From assembly GCA_963787895.1 (NCBI GenBank), contig CAWBEX010000007.1:310001-374000 (forward strand): 64,000 nucleotides of DNA, in the 5' to 3' direction. Positions within the stretch are counted from its first letter, which is position 1, and each line of letters opens with the position of its first letter. Position numbers and translations under genes: made by a program. This DNA comes from Anderseniella sp963787895. GTDB taxonomy: Bacteria > Pseudomonadota > Alphaproteobacteria > Rhizobiales > Aestuariivirgaceae. The notes beneath the pieces were generated by a model that worked only from the letters and a program-made list of their open reading frames with translations, searched no databases and was not told where the DNA came from. Of the stretch, positions 25,130 to 33,977 are shown one piece after another.

Positions 25130-25884
25130 GTCATGTCGGGATAGGTGCGCTGCATGTATTGCAGTTCGGCCAGCAGGTGACCCATCTCCTCCCCGTGCTG
25201 GCCAAGTCGGCCGCCTTTGACAGGATACTCGACCGATGGCACTTCAAGCTGCGCTTCATCGAAGACCATCCTTACCATTGCCTGCCACGCTTCCTTTAAA
25301 GTCTCTCGCGCGGGCAGGATGCCGGCGTTGGCGCAGGCTGCAAATGCAGGCGAATCGATAAACAGTTCACCGGTGTAGCGGTGTAGCGCATCAACTGCAG
25401 TGCGCATTCGGACAGCGCTTTCTTCGCTACCATCACCGAGCCTGACAACCCACTCGCCACAATGGCGGATGTGATAGGCCATTTCCTTTTCCGCCTTGCC
25501 GGCAACACCCTTCAGCGTCTCGTCGCTGGATTTGGCGCTGACCCACTGCCAGAACGGATGCATGAACGCAGCAAAATAGAACTGGCGCAGGATCGTATGT
25601 GCAAAGTCACCATTGGGACGTTCAACCAGGAGGCAGTTCTGGTATTCACCTTCCAGCCGCAGGAACGCCAGCTTGTCCTCATCGCGGTCTTTGCCCTCAA
25701 CCTCGCCGGCATAAGCATAGAGCGCACGCGCCTGGCCCAGCAGGTCCAGCGCCAGATTTGATAGCCCAAGGTCTTCCTCCAGCATTGGTGCATGGCCTGT
25801 CCATTCGGACAAACGGTGACCAAGGATGAGGTGATCATCCGCCAACTGCAGCAGCGCATCGAATAGGTCATTGCTGGTAGTCAT
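25123..25884 (-). CDS. paaC: Phenylacetyl-CoA epoxidase structural subunit PaaC
   Basis: 253 residues, all-helical ferritin-like fold without a complete diiron site, as usual for PaaC, which forms the scaffold partner of PaaA. Recognisable segments: LGHRLSEWTGHAPMLEEDLG, NLALDLLGQARALY, RLEGEYQNCLLVERPNGDF, KEMAYHIRHCGEWVVRLGDG and GHLLAELQYMQRTYP at the end. Its start abuts the paaB stop. Confidence 0.95.
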   Translation of the reverse strand: MTTSNDLFDALLQLADDHLILGHRLSEWTGHAPMLEEDLGLSNLALDLLGQARALYAYAGEVEGKDRDEDKLAFLRLEGEYQNCLLVERPNGDFAHTILRQFYFAAFMHPFWQWVSAKSSDETLKGVAGKAEKEMAYHIRHCGEWVVRLGDGSEESAVRMRTAVDALHRYTGELFIDSPAFAACANAGILPARETLKEAWQAMVRMVFDEAQLEVPSVEYPVKGGRLGQHGEEMGHLLAELQYMQRTYPDMTW

Positions 25885-26168
25885 TACATGTGTCCCACTT
25901 CGTCGGGAATGTCATAGAATGTCGGGTGCCGGTAGACTTTGTCATCGGCAGGGTCGAACATTTCCTTGCCAGAGCTTGGGTCGGACGCGGTGATTTGTGC
26001 AGATGGCACCACCCAGATGGAATTGCCCTCACCGCGGCGCGTGTAGACATCACGCGCTGACTGCAGCGCAAGTTGTGCATCCGCTGCGTGCAGTGAACCC
26101 ACATGCTTGTGATGCAAGCCGTTGCGTGGTCGGATGAATACTTCCCAAAGTGGCGTGTTGGTTGTCAT
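25884..26168 (-). CDS. paaB: Phenylacetyl-CoA epoxidase subunit PaaB
   Basis: 94 residues, the normal size. PLWEVFIRPRNGLHHKHVGS and ALQSARDVYTRRGEGNSIWV are characteristic. PaaB bridges PaaAC units in the multicomponent epoxidase. The gene lies between paaA (five-base gap) and paaC (one-base overlap). Confidence 0.95.
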   Translation of the reverse strand: MTTNTPLWEVFIRPRNGLHHKHVGSLHAADAQLALQSARDVYTRRGEGNSIWVVPSAQITASDPSSGKEMFDPADDKVYRHPTFYDIPDEVGHM

Positions 26169-26173
26169 GTTTT

Positions 26174-27157
26174 TTACTCCGCTGCCATTTTGCGTGCCTG
26201 CCGTTTTTCGGCATGGGCAAGTGCTGCCTCACGCACCCACGCGCCATCATCCCACGCCTTCTTGCGTGCGGTAATACGGTCGCGGTTCATTACGCCGCCA
26301 CCCTTGACCACTCGCCAGAACTCGTCCCAGTTGATCTTGCCGAAGTCATAGTGGCCGCGTTCATCGTTCCACTTGAGGTCCGGATCGGGCATTTTCAGCC
26401 CGATGAATTCGGCTTGTGGCACGGTAGCGTCTACAAATTTCTGGCGCAGCTCATCGTTGGTGAAGCGCTTGATCTTCCATTTCATTGACTGGTCGCCATG
26501 CTGACTGTCGGAATCGTGGGGGCCAAACATCATAAGTGATGGCCACCACCAGCGTTTCAACGCATCCTGGGCCATGTCCTTCTGCGCTTGTGTGCCGCGC
26601 GCCAGCGTCATCATGATTTCGTAGCCCTGTCGCTGGTGAAAGCTCTCTTCCTTGCAAACGCGGATCATGGCGCGCGCATATGGCCCGTAGGACGTACGGC
26701 ACAGCGGGATCTGGTTCATGATCGCCGCTCCATCTACCAGCCACCCGATGGCGCCGATGTCGGCCCATGTTGGTGTGGGGTAGTTGAAGATGGACGAGTA
26801 CTTTGCCTTGCCTGCAAGTAGCTCCTCGGTCATCTGCTCGCGGCTTACACCAAGGGTTTCAGCTGCTGAATACAGGTAGAGGCCGTGGCCGCCTTCGTCT
26901 TGCACCTTGGCAAGCAACGCAATCTTGCGTTTTAGCGAAGGTGCACGGGTGATCCAGTTGCCCTCCGGCAACATGCCGACGATTTCCGAGTGCGCATGCT
27001 GTCCGATCATGCGGACCAGCGTGCGGCGATAGCCCTCTGGCATCTGATCGTTGGGTTCAATTTTTTCTTCCGCATCAATGCGTGCCTGAAAGCGGTCGAG
27101 AAACTCTTGCGTTTCTTCGGTAGCCGAGTCTGCGCCGATAAGCCCTTGCGAGTACAT
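26174..27157 (-). CDS. paaA: Phenylacetyl-CoA epoxidase catalytic subunit PaaA
   Basis: 327 residues, the diiron oxygenase subunit that epoxidises the ring of phenylacetyl-CoA. Ligand motifs are present: the Glu in HAHSEIVGMLPE (about 60), EGGHGLYLYSAAE (about 88-100), VCKEESFHQRQGYEI (about 165-180). The GGAGGAAG ribosome site is strong. First gene of the paaABCDE run; the other paa genes (paaG, paaH, paaJ, paaK, paaZ) are not in the window. Confidence 0.96.
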   Translation of the reverse strand: MYSQGLIGADSATEETQEFLDRFQARIDAEEKIEPNDQMPEGYRRTLVRMIGQHAHSEIVGMLPEGNWITRAPSLKRKIALLAKVQDEGGHGLYLYSAAETLGVSREQMTEELLAGKAKYSSIFNYPTPTWADIGAIGWLVDGAAIMNQIPLCRTSYGPYARAMIRVCKEESFHQRQGYEIMMTLARGTQAQKDMAQDALKRWWWPSLMMFGPHDSDSQHGDQSMKWKIKRFTNDELRQKFVDATVPQAEFIGLKMPDPDLKWNDERGHYDFGKINWDEFWRVVKGGGVMNRDRITARKKAWDDGAWVREAALAHAEKRQARKMAAE

Positions 27158-27183
27158 TGGCTTCCTCCATGTTCTGGCAAAAG

Positions 27184-27222
27184 CGTAACAAAAATTAGAT
27201 CAATTTGCAATATTTCGTAACA
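27184..27222. repeat. Direct repeats CGTAACA in front of paaA
   Basis: CGTAACA occurs at 27184-27190 and again at 27216-27222, 32 bases apart (about three helical turns), on both sides of the paaX stop and 27 to 65 bases upstream of the paaA start. Spacing in phase suggests a regulator-binding pair, possibly for PaaX; the match to any known PaaX site was not tested. Confidence 0.35.
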
Positions 27223-28045
27223 CGATAAAGCGGGACAGCAATTTGCCCTTGTCGGTCGCAGGTGGCAGGCTGGTCCCATCCAGCCAAGCCTCACTCTGAT
27301 GTGCCAATTCGGCGTAAATCCGGCGCACCAGATCAAGTGCCTTGGTACCGGGCCAGTTTGCAGGCAAAAGAGTTGCGGGCAGGTCCGGATCACGCAGCAC
27401 GATGCGCCGCCAGTCATGCATCAGCAGTGTGCGAGCTGCCATTGCCTGTGCAGCGGTCAGGCCATGGGTCTTGAAACCTTGCCAGTTTGCAATGAACTGT
27501 GAGTAGTGCGCCTCCAACCCTTCAAGGTTCCAGATGCTTGAAAGCTGTGGGGGGAACGGTGTGCCTTGCCCGCGAATGACCAGCACATCTGATGGCGGAT
27601 CGCCTGTCTCCGATCCGGGTTTTATCCAGGCTGGTCCACCAAGCGGCATGAAGCCTTTAGCTGCGAGATTACCTGCGTGGTCCCCATGCGTGATGGCGAT
27701 AGTCCAGTCACCTGTCCAGTCTGGTGGTCCGGGTGAATAGATGCGCCTGGTAGCTTCATCAAAGGCATAGCGGCCTTGCGGTGTCAGCTTGTAGAAGCTC
27801 AACCGGCCTTCGCGTTCACGCACCACCCAGCTGTCCTTGGTCAGCCGCGACATGGCGGTGCGCACTGCACCTGGCTCAATTTTGAGCAGGTCCATGGCAT
27901 CTTGTAGCACGGACAGACCAACCCGCCCGCCGCGCAACGCCACGGCATCACCGAAAAACGTGATGATCAATGACCATACCCGCAACCGGCCGTTGGCATG
28001 CAGTTGTGCGATTTGCGCATCAAGGTATTGCGTTGGATTTTCCAT
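27200..28045 (-). CDS. paaX: PaaX-family repressor of phenylacetate degradation
   Basis: 281 residues. An N-terminal winged helix (about 15-90: SLIITFFGDAVALRGGRVGL and VRTAMSRLTKDSWVVREREG) and the C-terminal ligand domain (WTIAITHGDHAG, LMHDWRRIVLRDPDLPATLLPANWPG), a strong match to the family. PaaX proteins bind phenylacetyl-CoA and release the paa promoter. It ends 43 bases before paaA on the same strand, so it may be co-transcribed with, and control, the operon. Confidence 0.93.
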   Translation of the reverse strand: MENPTQYLDAQIAQLHANGRLRVWSLIITFFGDAVALRGGRVGLSVLQDAMDLLKIEPGAVRTAMSRLTKDSWVVREREGRLSFYKLTPQGRYAFDEATRRIYSPGPPDWTGDWTIAITHGDHAGNLAAKGFMPLGGPAWIKPGSETGDPPSDVLVIRGQGTPFPPQLSSIWNLEGLEAHYSQFIANWQGFKTHGLTAAQAMAARTLLMHDWRRIVLRDPDLPATLLPANWPGTKALDLVRRIYAELAHQSEAWLDGTSLPPATDKGKLLSRFIVLRNIAN

Positions 28046-28085
28046 GATCTAGTGTGTGCCGCAATCCAGTTGGCAGGACAAGATC

Positions 28086-29021
28086 ATGAATGAAAAGTCA
28101 CACGCTACCCACACTCACGCAACCGAGGAAGACGCACGCAACCGGGACATAAAGATCTGGATAAACGGTGATCTGGTCCACCGCGACGAAGCCAAGGTAT
28201 CGGTCTATGATGCCGGTTTCATGCTCGGTGACGGAATGTGGGAAGGTATCCGGCTTTATGGGGGCAAGTGGGCATTTTTCGACGAACACATGGACAGGCT
28301 CTATGGCTCGTGCAAGGCGACAGGCATCGACATAGGCATGACCCGCGACGAGATGCTGGCGGCGCTTGGCGAAACTGCAAAAGCCAATGGCATGACTAGC
28401 GACGCGCATGTGCGCCTGATGGTAACGCGCGGCATCAAGGACAAGCCATTCCAGCATCCCAAGCTGTCAACAACCGGACCAACCATTGTTATACTCATGG
28501 AACACTCGGTTCCAAAGAAGGATGTCCAGAAAGGTGGCGTGAGGCTGGTGACTGTGCCTCAGGTGCGCGGCATGCCTATGGCGCAGGACGCCAAATACAA
28601 CTCGCACTCCAAGCTCAATTGCGTGCTGGCGTGCCTTCATGCAGAGCGCATGGGCGCAGACGAGGGGTTGATGCTTGATCCGCACGGCTTTGTAAACACA
28701 ACGAACGCCTGCAATTTCTTCATCGTCAAGAAGGGTCAGGTCTGGACCTCAACCGGCGACTATTGCATGAACGGCGTCACCCGTCAGAACGTCATCAACC
28801 TGTGCCGCGATAACGCGATTCCAGTGTTTGAACGCAACTATTCGTTGTTTGACACCTACGCTGCGGACGAGGCGTTTCTCACAGGCACATTCGGCGCGCA
28901 AACACCGGTCGCCTCGCTGGACGGTGTGAAGATCGGTGAACATGACGGGGCTGGGCCGGTGACCATGCGCATCCGGGAGCTATATGCGGCGCTGGTAAAG
29001 CGGAACGTTGGGCTGGCGTGA
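28086..29021 (+). CDS. Class IV PLP aminotransferase (branched-chain/D-amino acid type)
   Basis: 311 residues from the ATG at 28086 (AGGA seven to ten bases upstream); the longer frame from 28056 has no ribosome site. Typical features: VSVYDAGFMLGDGMWEGIRL, the substrate Arg segment HVRLMVTRGIK, the Schiff-base Lys in YNSHSKLNCVLAC (about 177), NTTNACNFFIVKKG and FLTGTFGAQTPVASLDG. It transfers amino groups from branched-chain or D-amino acids; which is not resolved. Divergent from paaX with only 40 bases between, so both may share control. Confidence 0.88.
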   Translation: MNEKSHATHTHATEEDARNRDIKIWINGDLVHRDEAKVSVYDAGFMLGDGMWEGIRLYGGKWAFFDEHMDRLYGSCKATGIDIGMTRDEMLAALGETAKANGMTSDAHVRLMVTRGIKDKPFQHPKLSTTGPTIVILMEHSVPKKDVQKGGVRLVTVPQVRGMPMAQDAKYNSHSKLNCVLACLHAERMGADEGLMLDPHGFVNTTNACNFFIVKKGQVWTSTGDYCMNGVTRQNVINLCRDNAIPVFERNYSLFDTYAADEAFLTGTFGAQTPVASLDGVKIGEHDGAGPVTMRIRELYAALVKRNVGLA

Positions 29022-29085
29022 CCTGTTTCAGCTCTCGCTACTGGATTCCCCGATGGCTCCGCGCCCACGCGGTTGAGAGCAAAAA

Positions 29086-29787
29086 TCAGACCACCGTTTC
29101 CATGGAATAACCTGGTGCATACACCAGCCTTACAGCGGTTATCGGCTCGTCACCGGCCCAAGTGGTGCGATTGACAGTGAAAACTGCAGCACCCTCGGCA
29201 CACTTCAAGAATTTTGCCTCGGAGGCGCTGGCATTGCTGGCCGAGAAGCTGAAATCGCCGCGCGACAGCGGAATGTGATTGACCAGCCATTCATTGGCGC
29301 TTACCATTTGCATGTCTGCCTGCAATATTTCCGGTACAACCACCAGATTGACCCAGCGCTCCTCAAAGGCAAACGGCGCATCGTCTGCCAGATGCAGCGA
29401 CCACAGGCCCCGCAGGGGTGTTCCCCTAGCCAATCCATAGCTGGATTGCAGGGCAGGTGACGGCGTCATGTCCTTCACCTGCAGCAATTCGAAGCTGTAC
29501 GTGGCGCCACGCGCTTCCACATCTTGCCGGATTATGGGAATTTCGACAGTTGCCTTGCGCACTGGATGCCGCGCAACGCGCGTGCCGCGCTTGCGCCGGC
29601 GCTCCAGCAGCCCGGTCTCAGCCAGTTCTCGTAGCGCCCGGTTGACTGTCGTGCGTGCGCAGCCGAATTCACCGGCCAGTTCCGCCTCGCCGGGGATAAG
29701 ATCGCCCGGCTTCCACTCACGCGAAGCAATCCGTCGCATCACCTCTGTCTGGATGCCTTGCCAAGAATTTGTATCAGAATAAATCAT
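29086..29787 (-). CDS. hutC: Histidine utilisation repressor HutC (GntR/UTRA)
   Basis: 233 residues. N-terminal GntR winged helix (about 10-75: ASREWKPGDLIPGEAELAGE, CARTTVNRALRELAETG) and a UTRA ligand domain (about 95-230) with the HutC-specific run AFEERWVNLVVVPEIL and EAKFLKCAEGAAVF. HutC binds urocanate and represses hut genes. The ATG overlaps the hutF stop (TGATG), with no separate ribosome site, so it is translationally coupled to hutF. Two near-identical 14-base repeats sit around this junction. Confidence 0.93.
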   Translation of the reverse strand: MIYSDTNSWQGIQTEVMRRIASREWKPGDLIPGEAELAGEFGCARTTVNRALRELAETGLLERRRKRGTRVARHPVRKATVEIPIIRQDVEARGATYSFELLQVKDMTPSPALQSSYGLARGTPLRGLWSLHLADDAPFAFEERWVNLVVVPEILQADMQMVSANEWLVNHIPLSRGDFSFSASNASASEAKFLKCAEGAAVFTVNRTTWAGDEPITAVRLVYAPGYSMETVV

Positions 29788-29823
29788 CAATCATTCATCA
29801 ATTCAGATATTGTATCAAAATAA
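29769..29823. repeat. Two 14-base direct repeats at the hutF/hutC junction
   Basis: TTGTATCAGAATAA (29769-29782) and TTGTATCAAAATAA (29810-29823) differ at one base and are 41 bases apart start to start. They lie within the 3' end of hutF and the first codons of hutC. TTGTAT half-sites recall HutC operators in other bacteria, so an autoregulatory site inside the operon is possible. Confidence 0.4.
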
Positions 29824-31148
29824 GAGTCAATAATCGCATCTCTGCGCAAATGTTTGCCTTCCTGAACCATGTGCCGCCCCGCACTCCACACGTCAGTGAC
29901 GAGGCTTGAATCGCCTGCAAACACGAAGCTGTCCAGCAGTTGGTCGCCTTTGCGGCCGACCATGTGCGGGCTGGTCATATCGAGTGCAACGAGGTCGCCC
30001 AGCATGCCCGGCTTGATGCGGCCTGTCTTTCGCCCTGCCGCCTGTGCGCCACCGGCACACACGGATTCGTACAGTGCACGGCCCGTGGACTTTTCTTTGC
30101 TGGCCAGCATGGCGCGGCCCTTGTCCCGCAGCCGTTGTGAATACTCCAGGGTGCGTAGCTCTTCTGCCAGCGAAATTCGGACGTTCGAATCAGACCCCAC
30201 TCCGAACGCGCCATTTGCCTCTACAAAGCGGTTTCCATCGAATATGCCATCGCCCAGGCTGGATTCGGTGATGGGGCACAGGCCTGCTACCGCACGGGAT
30301 TGAGCCAGTGCAATGGTCTCGTCCGGTGTCGACTGGGTGCAGTGAATGAGGCACCATCGCTCATTGATATTATGTGCAGACAAAAGCCACTCAATCGGCC
30401 GCTTACCCAGATGCACCTCCACTTCTGACACTTCAGCAACCTGTTCAGCAAGATGCAGGTGGATAGGGTTGGCCGGTGCGAGCGTCTCCGCGAACTTCAA
30501 ACCATCGGGGCTTACAGCGCGCAGGGAATGCGGCGCCACCCCGATGTTTGCATCTGCCGGCAATGACTTCAGCGCGCCTCGCGCACCTTCCCACAACTTG
30601 CCAAATCGCTGCGGATCATTGCCAAAGCGAACCTGCCCCGGCCCCAGCGGCCGGCCGTCGCAGCCGCCTCGTTCATACAGTACCGGTAATAGTGTCAGCC
30701 CGATGCCCGTTGTATCTGCAGCGGCAGAAATCCGCGCTGAAAGCTCTGCCAGGTCATCATACGGCGTGCCATCCGCCTGGTGGTGCAAATAGTGAAACTC
30801 GGCGATCGACCCGAAACCCGCCTCAAGAGTTTCCATCTGCACAAAGGCAGAGATGGCTTCGACGTGCTCCGGCGTGAGTTGCTCTAGAAACCGGTACATC
30901 AGTTTGCGCCAGGTCCAGAAGCTGTCCATCGCGTCAGGCCCGCGCTGCTCGGTCAATCCGGCCATCGCCCGCTGGAATGCGTGGCTGTGCAGATTGACTG
31001 GTGCTGGCAACAATAGGCTGGTGCGTTGTCCGGCTGGCTTGGCCCCCGGTTCCACCGAAGAAATCACTCCGCTTTCATTGAGGGTGACCAGAACATTCTG
31101 CTCCCACCCGTCTTCCGTCAGCGCATGAGTTGCCCAAATTTGTTGCAT
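29787..31148 (-). CDS. hutF: Formimidoylglutamate deiminase HutF
   Basis: 453 residues from the ATG at 31148. Upstream in-frame starts (31172, 31214) would place the start inside or beyond the operator palindrome, so 31148 is preferred. Amidohydrolase fold: LLLPAPVNLHSHAFQRAMAG with the metal HxH, FGSIAEFHYLHHQADG, HLHLAEQVAEV, LIHCTQSTPDE and the final metal Asp in FGVGSDSNVRISL. It converts N-formimino-glutamate to N-formyl-glutamate and ammonia. The next enzyme, HutG, is not in the window. Confidence 0.95.
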   Translation of the reverse strand: MQQIWATHALTEDGWEQNVLVTLNESGVISSVEPGAKPAGQRTSLLLPAPVNLHSHAFQRAMAGLTEQRGPDAMDSFWTWRKLMYRFLEQLTPEHVEAISAFVQMETLEAGFGSIAEFHYLHHQADGTPYDDLAELSARISAAADTTGIGLTLLPVLYERGGCDGRPLGPGQVRFGNDPQRFGKLWEGARGALKSLPADANIGVAPHSLRAVSPDGLKFAETLAPANPIHLHLAEQVAEVSEVEVHLGKRPIEWLLSAHNINERWCLIHCTQSTPDETIALAQSRAVAGLCPITESSLGDGIFDGNRFVEANGAFGVGSDSNVRISLAEELRTLEYSQRLRDKGRAMLASKEKSTGRALYESVCAGGAQAAGRKTGRIKPGMLGDLVALDMTSPHMVGRKGDQLLDSFVFAGDSSLVTDVWSAGRHMVQEGKHLRRDAIIDSYFDTISELMND

Positions 31149-31172
31149 GACTACATTCCACAATTGACTCAT

Positions 31173-31192
31173 TAATATGTCTGCACATATTA
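31173..31192. promoter_or_regulatory. Perfect palindrome in the hutF/hutI divergent promoter (candidate HutC operator)
   Basis: TAATATGT-CTGC-ACATATTA, an uninterrupted eight-base inverted repeat around a four-base spacer, midway between the hutF ATG (25 bases away) and the hutI GTG (35 bases away). The hutC gene is the second gene of the minus-strand operon. HutC-type GntR repressors bind palindromes of about this size; direct evidence is lacking. Confidence 0.65.
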
Positions 31193-31226
31193 TCGCGTCA
31201 TCGGAAACTTGCAAGGACCTTGTCGC

Positions 31227-32438
31227 GTGGCTGGCAGCGGAAAATTGTATTCAAACCTCAGGTTGGCCGCCATGGCGCCTGATGCAGTCCCCTATGCACT
31301 GGTGGAGGATGCAGCGATTGCCGTGCAGGCCGGGCGCATCATGTGGGCAGGAGCGCGCAACGATCTGCCGTCTGATTGGCACCAGTATGCGTCAGTGGAC
31401 CTCGGCGGCAGGCTTGTGACGCCAGCGCCGATTGATTGTCATACCCACATTGTTTTCGGCGGCAACCGCGCGCGCGAATTTGAAATGCGTCTGCAGGGTG
31501 CGACGTACGAAGAGGTAGCCCGGGCAGGCGGCGGTATCGTCTCGACTGTATACGCGACACGAACATCAACAGTTGACGAACTGGTGCAAGGTGCCTTGCC
31601 ACGGGTGGATCATCTGTTGGCCGAGGGCGTAACCGTTCTGGAAATCAAGTCCGGTTATGGACTTGATCGCGAAACCGAGATGAACATGTTGCGCGCCGCG
31701 CGCCGCATTGCCGATGAACGTCCGGTGCGGGTGAAGACCAGCTTCCTTGGTGCCCACGCCGTGCCAGCTGACTATAAGGACCGGGCAGACGCCTATATCG
31801 ACGAGGTGTGCATTCCAGCGCTGGAATCTGCCAACTCCGAAGGACTGGTGGATGCGGTAGATGGGTTCTGCGAGGGCATCGCATTTTCGCCGGAACAGAT
31901 TGAACGCGTATTCGCAACGGCGGGCAGGCTCGGGCTGCCGGTAAAGCTCCATGCAGAGCAACTGTCCAATCTGGGCGGGGCTCGGTTGGCGGCTCGATAC
32001 GGCGCTCTGTCGGCGGACCATCTCGAACATCTGGATGAAGCAGGCGTGAAGGCGATGGCGCAAGCCGGCACGGTCGCAGTGATCCTGCCTGGCGCATTCT
32101 ACACACTGCGTGAAACCCAATTGCCGCCCATAGATCTGTTGCGCAAATACAGCGTGCCCATGGCCGTGGCGACCGACTGTAACCCTGGCTCGTCGCCTTT
32201 GACCTCGCTGCTGCTGACAATGAACATGGCGTGCACACTGTTCCGCATGACTCCAGAAGAGGCCCTTTCTGGGGTCACCCGCAATGCAGCCCGCGCACTG
32301 GGACTTCAGGATTGCGGTACAATCGAGCAAGGCAAGCGGGCTGATCTGGCTGTGTGGAACATCGAACATCCCGCCGAACTATCGTACCGTATCGGTTTCA
32401 ACCCGCTCCATGAGCGGATTTTTGCAGGTGTTGCATGA
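31227..32438 (+). CDS. hutI: Imidazolonepropionase HutI
   Basis: 403 residues from a GTG at 31227 preceded by AAGGA. Amidohydrolase signatures: LVTPAPIDCHTHIVFGGNRA with the HxH motif, FLGAHAVPADYK, KLHAEQLSNLGGA, and the metal Asp of VPMAVATDCNPGSSP. It opens the ring of 4-imidazolone-5-propionate to give N-formimino-glutamate. First gene of the plus-strand hutIHU operon; the stop overlaps the hutH ATG by four bases. Confidence 0.95.
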   Translation: MAGSGKLYSNLRLAAMAPDAVPYALVEDAAIAVQAGRIMWAGARNDLPSDWHQYASVDLGGRLVTPAPIDCHTHIVFGGNRAREFEMRLQGATYEEVARAGGGIVSTVYATRTSTVDELVQGALPRVDHLLAEGVTVLEIKSGYGLDRETEMNMLRAARRIADERPVRVKTSFLGAHAVPADYKDRADAYIDEVCIPALESANSEGLVDAVDGFCEGIAFSPEQIERVFATAGRLGLPVKLHAEQLSNLGGARLAARYGALSADHLEHLDEAGVKAMAQAGTVAVILPGAFYTLRETQLPPIDLLRKYSVPMAVATDCNPGSSPLTSLLLTMNMACTLFRMTPEEALSGVTRNAARALGLQDCGTIEQGKRADLAVWNIEHPAELSYRIGFNPLHERIFAGVA

Positions 32439-33976
32439 GCATGATCACGCTGGTTCCTGGCAAGACAACGCTGAACGAGCTTCTCCAGCTATACCGTGCC
32501 GGCTTGTCCGCCCGGCTGGACGAGGGTGTCCGGCCTGATGTCGAGCGAGCAGCAAAACAGGTGGCCACAGCCGCGCAAGGGTCTGATGCGGTTTATGGCG
32601 TCAACACCGGTTTCGGCAAGCTCGCCTCGGTCAAGATAAAGCCAGAGGATACCGCAACGCTTCAACGCAACCTTATCCTGTCGCATTGCGCCGGTGTCGG
32701 TGATCCGGTGCCCCCCCGCATCACCCGGCTCATGATGGCACTGAAGCTGCTGTCACTGGGCCGCGGTGCTTCCGGGGTCAGGTGGCTGGTAATTGAGCAG
32801 ATCCAGGCAATGCTTGCCAACGGCGTGACGCCCGTTGTGCCAGGCCAGGGCTCTGTGGGAGCTTCGGGCGACCTCGCGCCGTTGGCTCATATGTCTGCGG
32901 TGATGCTGGGCGAAGGCGAGGCGGAGTATCAGGGCAAGGTGATGCCAGGTGCCGCCGCTTTGAAGGCAGCAAGGATGGAACCCATTTCGCTCACCGCCAA
33001 GGAAGGACTGGCGCTGATCAACGGAACGCAGTTTTCAACCGCTTACGCGCTGGCGGCCCTGTTCGAGGCGCGCAGGCTGGCCGAAGCGGCAATCGTCACT
33101 TCGTGCCTGTCTACCGACGCAATCATGGGTTCAACCGCACCTTTGCAACCTGAAATTCACGAATTGCGCGGCCATCGCGGCCAGATTGATGTGGCAGCCG
33201 CAATGCGATTGCTGATGGAAGCCTCAGACATTCGCGAAAGCCACCGCGAAGGCGACACCCGCGTACAGGACCCTTATTGTATCCGCTGCCAGCCGCAAGT
33301 GACAGGTGCCGCCATCGACCTGATCCGTCACGTCGGCAGGACGCTGGAGATCGAGGCTAACGCCGTCACTGACAATCCACTTGTACTGGCAGGGGCAGGG
33401 ATCATCGTGTCGGGCGGCAATTTCCACGCCGAGCCAGTAGCCTTTGCTGCAGATCAACTGGCACTTGCCATTGCCGAGATCGGCGCAATTGCACAGCGCC
33501 GCATTGCCATGATGGTGGACCCGGCTCTGAGCTTCGACTTGCCGCCATTCCTCACACCTGATCCTGGCCTCAACTCCGGCTACATGATCGCCGAAGTTAC
33601 GACTGCAGCGCTGATGAGTGAGAACAAGCATCTGGCCAACCCGTGTTCGACCGATTCAACACCTACCTCCGCCAACCAGGAGGATCACGTGTCGATGGCT
33701 GCCCACGGCGCCCGCAGATTGATGCGCATGACACCCAATCTGGCCAGTATTCTTGGTGTGGAGCTGCTGTGTGCAGCCCAGGGCATCGAGTGTCGTGCAC
33801 CGCTGGCGACCAGTCCGGCGCTGCAGAAGGTGATGGCACGACTGCGTGCCGACGTGCCCTCGCTCGGCCAGGATCGTTACATGGCCACCGAAATGAAGAC
33901 CGCCGCCGACCTCGTTGCTTCCGCTGAAGTAGTGCGGGCAACTGGCTTGGACCATTTGATCGACTGGAGTATGTGA
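32435..33976 (+). CDS. hutH: Histidine ammonia-lyase HutH
   Basis: 513 residues, the normal size. The Ala-Ser-Gly triplet that forms the MIO electrophile is in GSVGASGDLAPLAHM (about 143-145 for ASG). Other family segments: YGVNTGFGKLASV, INGTQFSTAYALA, QDPYCIRCQPQVTG, NFHAEPVAFAADQLA and STPTSANQEDHVSM. It removes ammonia from histidine to give urocanate. Confidence 0.97.
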   Translation: MSMITLVPGKTTLNELLQLYRAGLSARLDEGVRPDVERAAKQVATAAQGSDAVYGVNTGFGKLASVKIKPEDTATLQRNLILSHCAGVGDPVPPRITRLMMALKLLSLGRGASGVRWLVIEQIQAMLANGVTPVVPGQGSVGASGDLAPLAHMSAVMLGEGEAEYQGKVMPGAAALKAARMEPISLTAKEGLALINGTQFSTAYALAALFEARRLAEAAIVTSCLSTDAIMGSTAPLQPEIHELRGHRGQIDVAAAMRLLMEASDIRESHREGDTRVQDPYCIRCQPQVTGAAIDLIRHVGRTLEIEANAVTDNPLVLAGAGIIVSGGNFHAEPVAFAADQLALAIAEIGAIAQRRIAMMVDPALSFDLPPFLTPDPGLNSGYMIAEVTTAALMSENKHLANPCSTDSTPTSANQEDHVSMAAHGARRLMRMTPNLASILGVELLCAAQGIECRAPLATSPALQKVMARLRADVPSLGQDRYMATEMKTAADLVASAEVVRATGLDHLIDWSM

Positions 33977-33977
33977 C

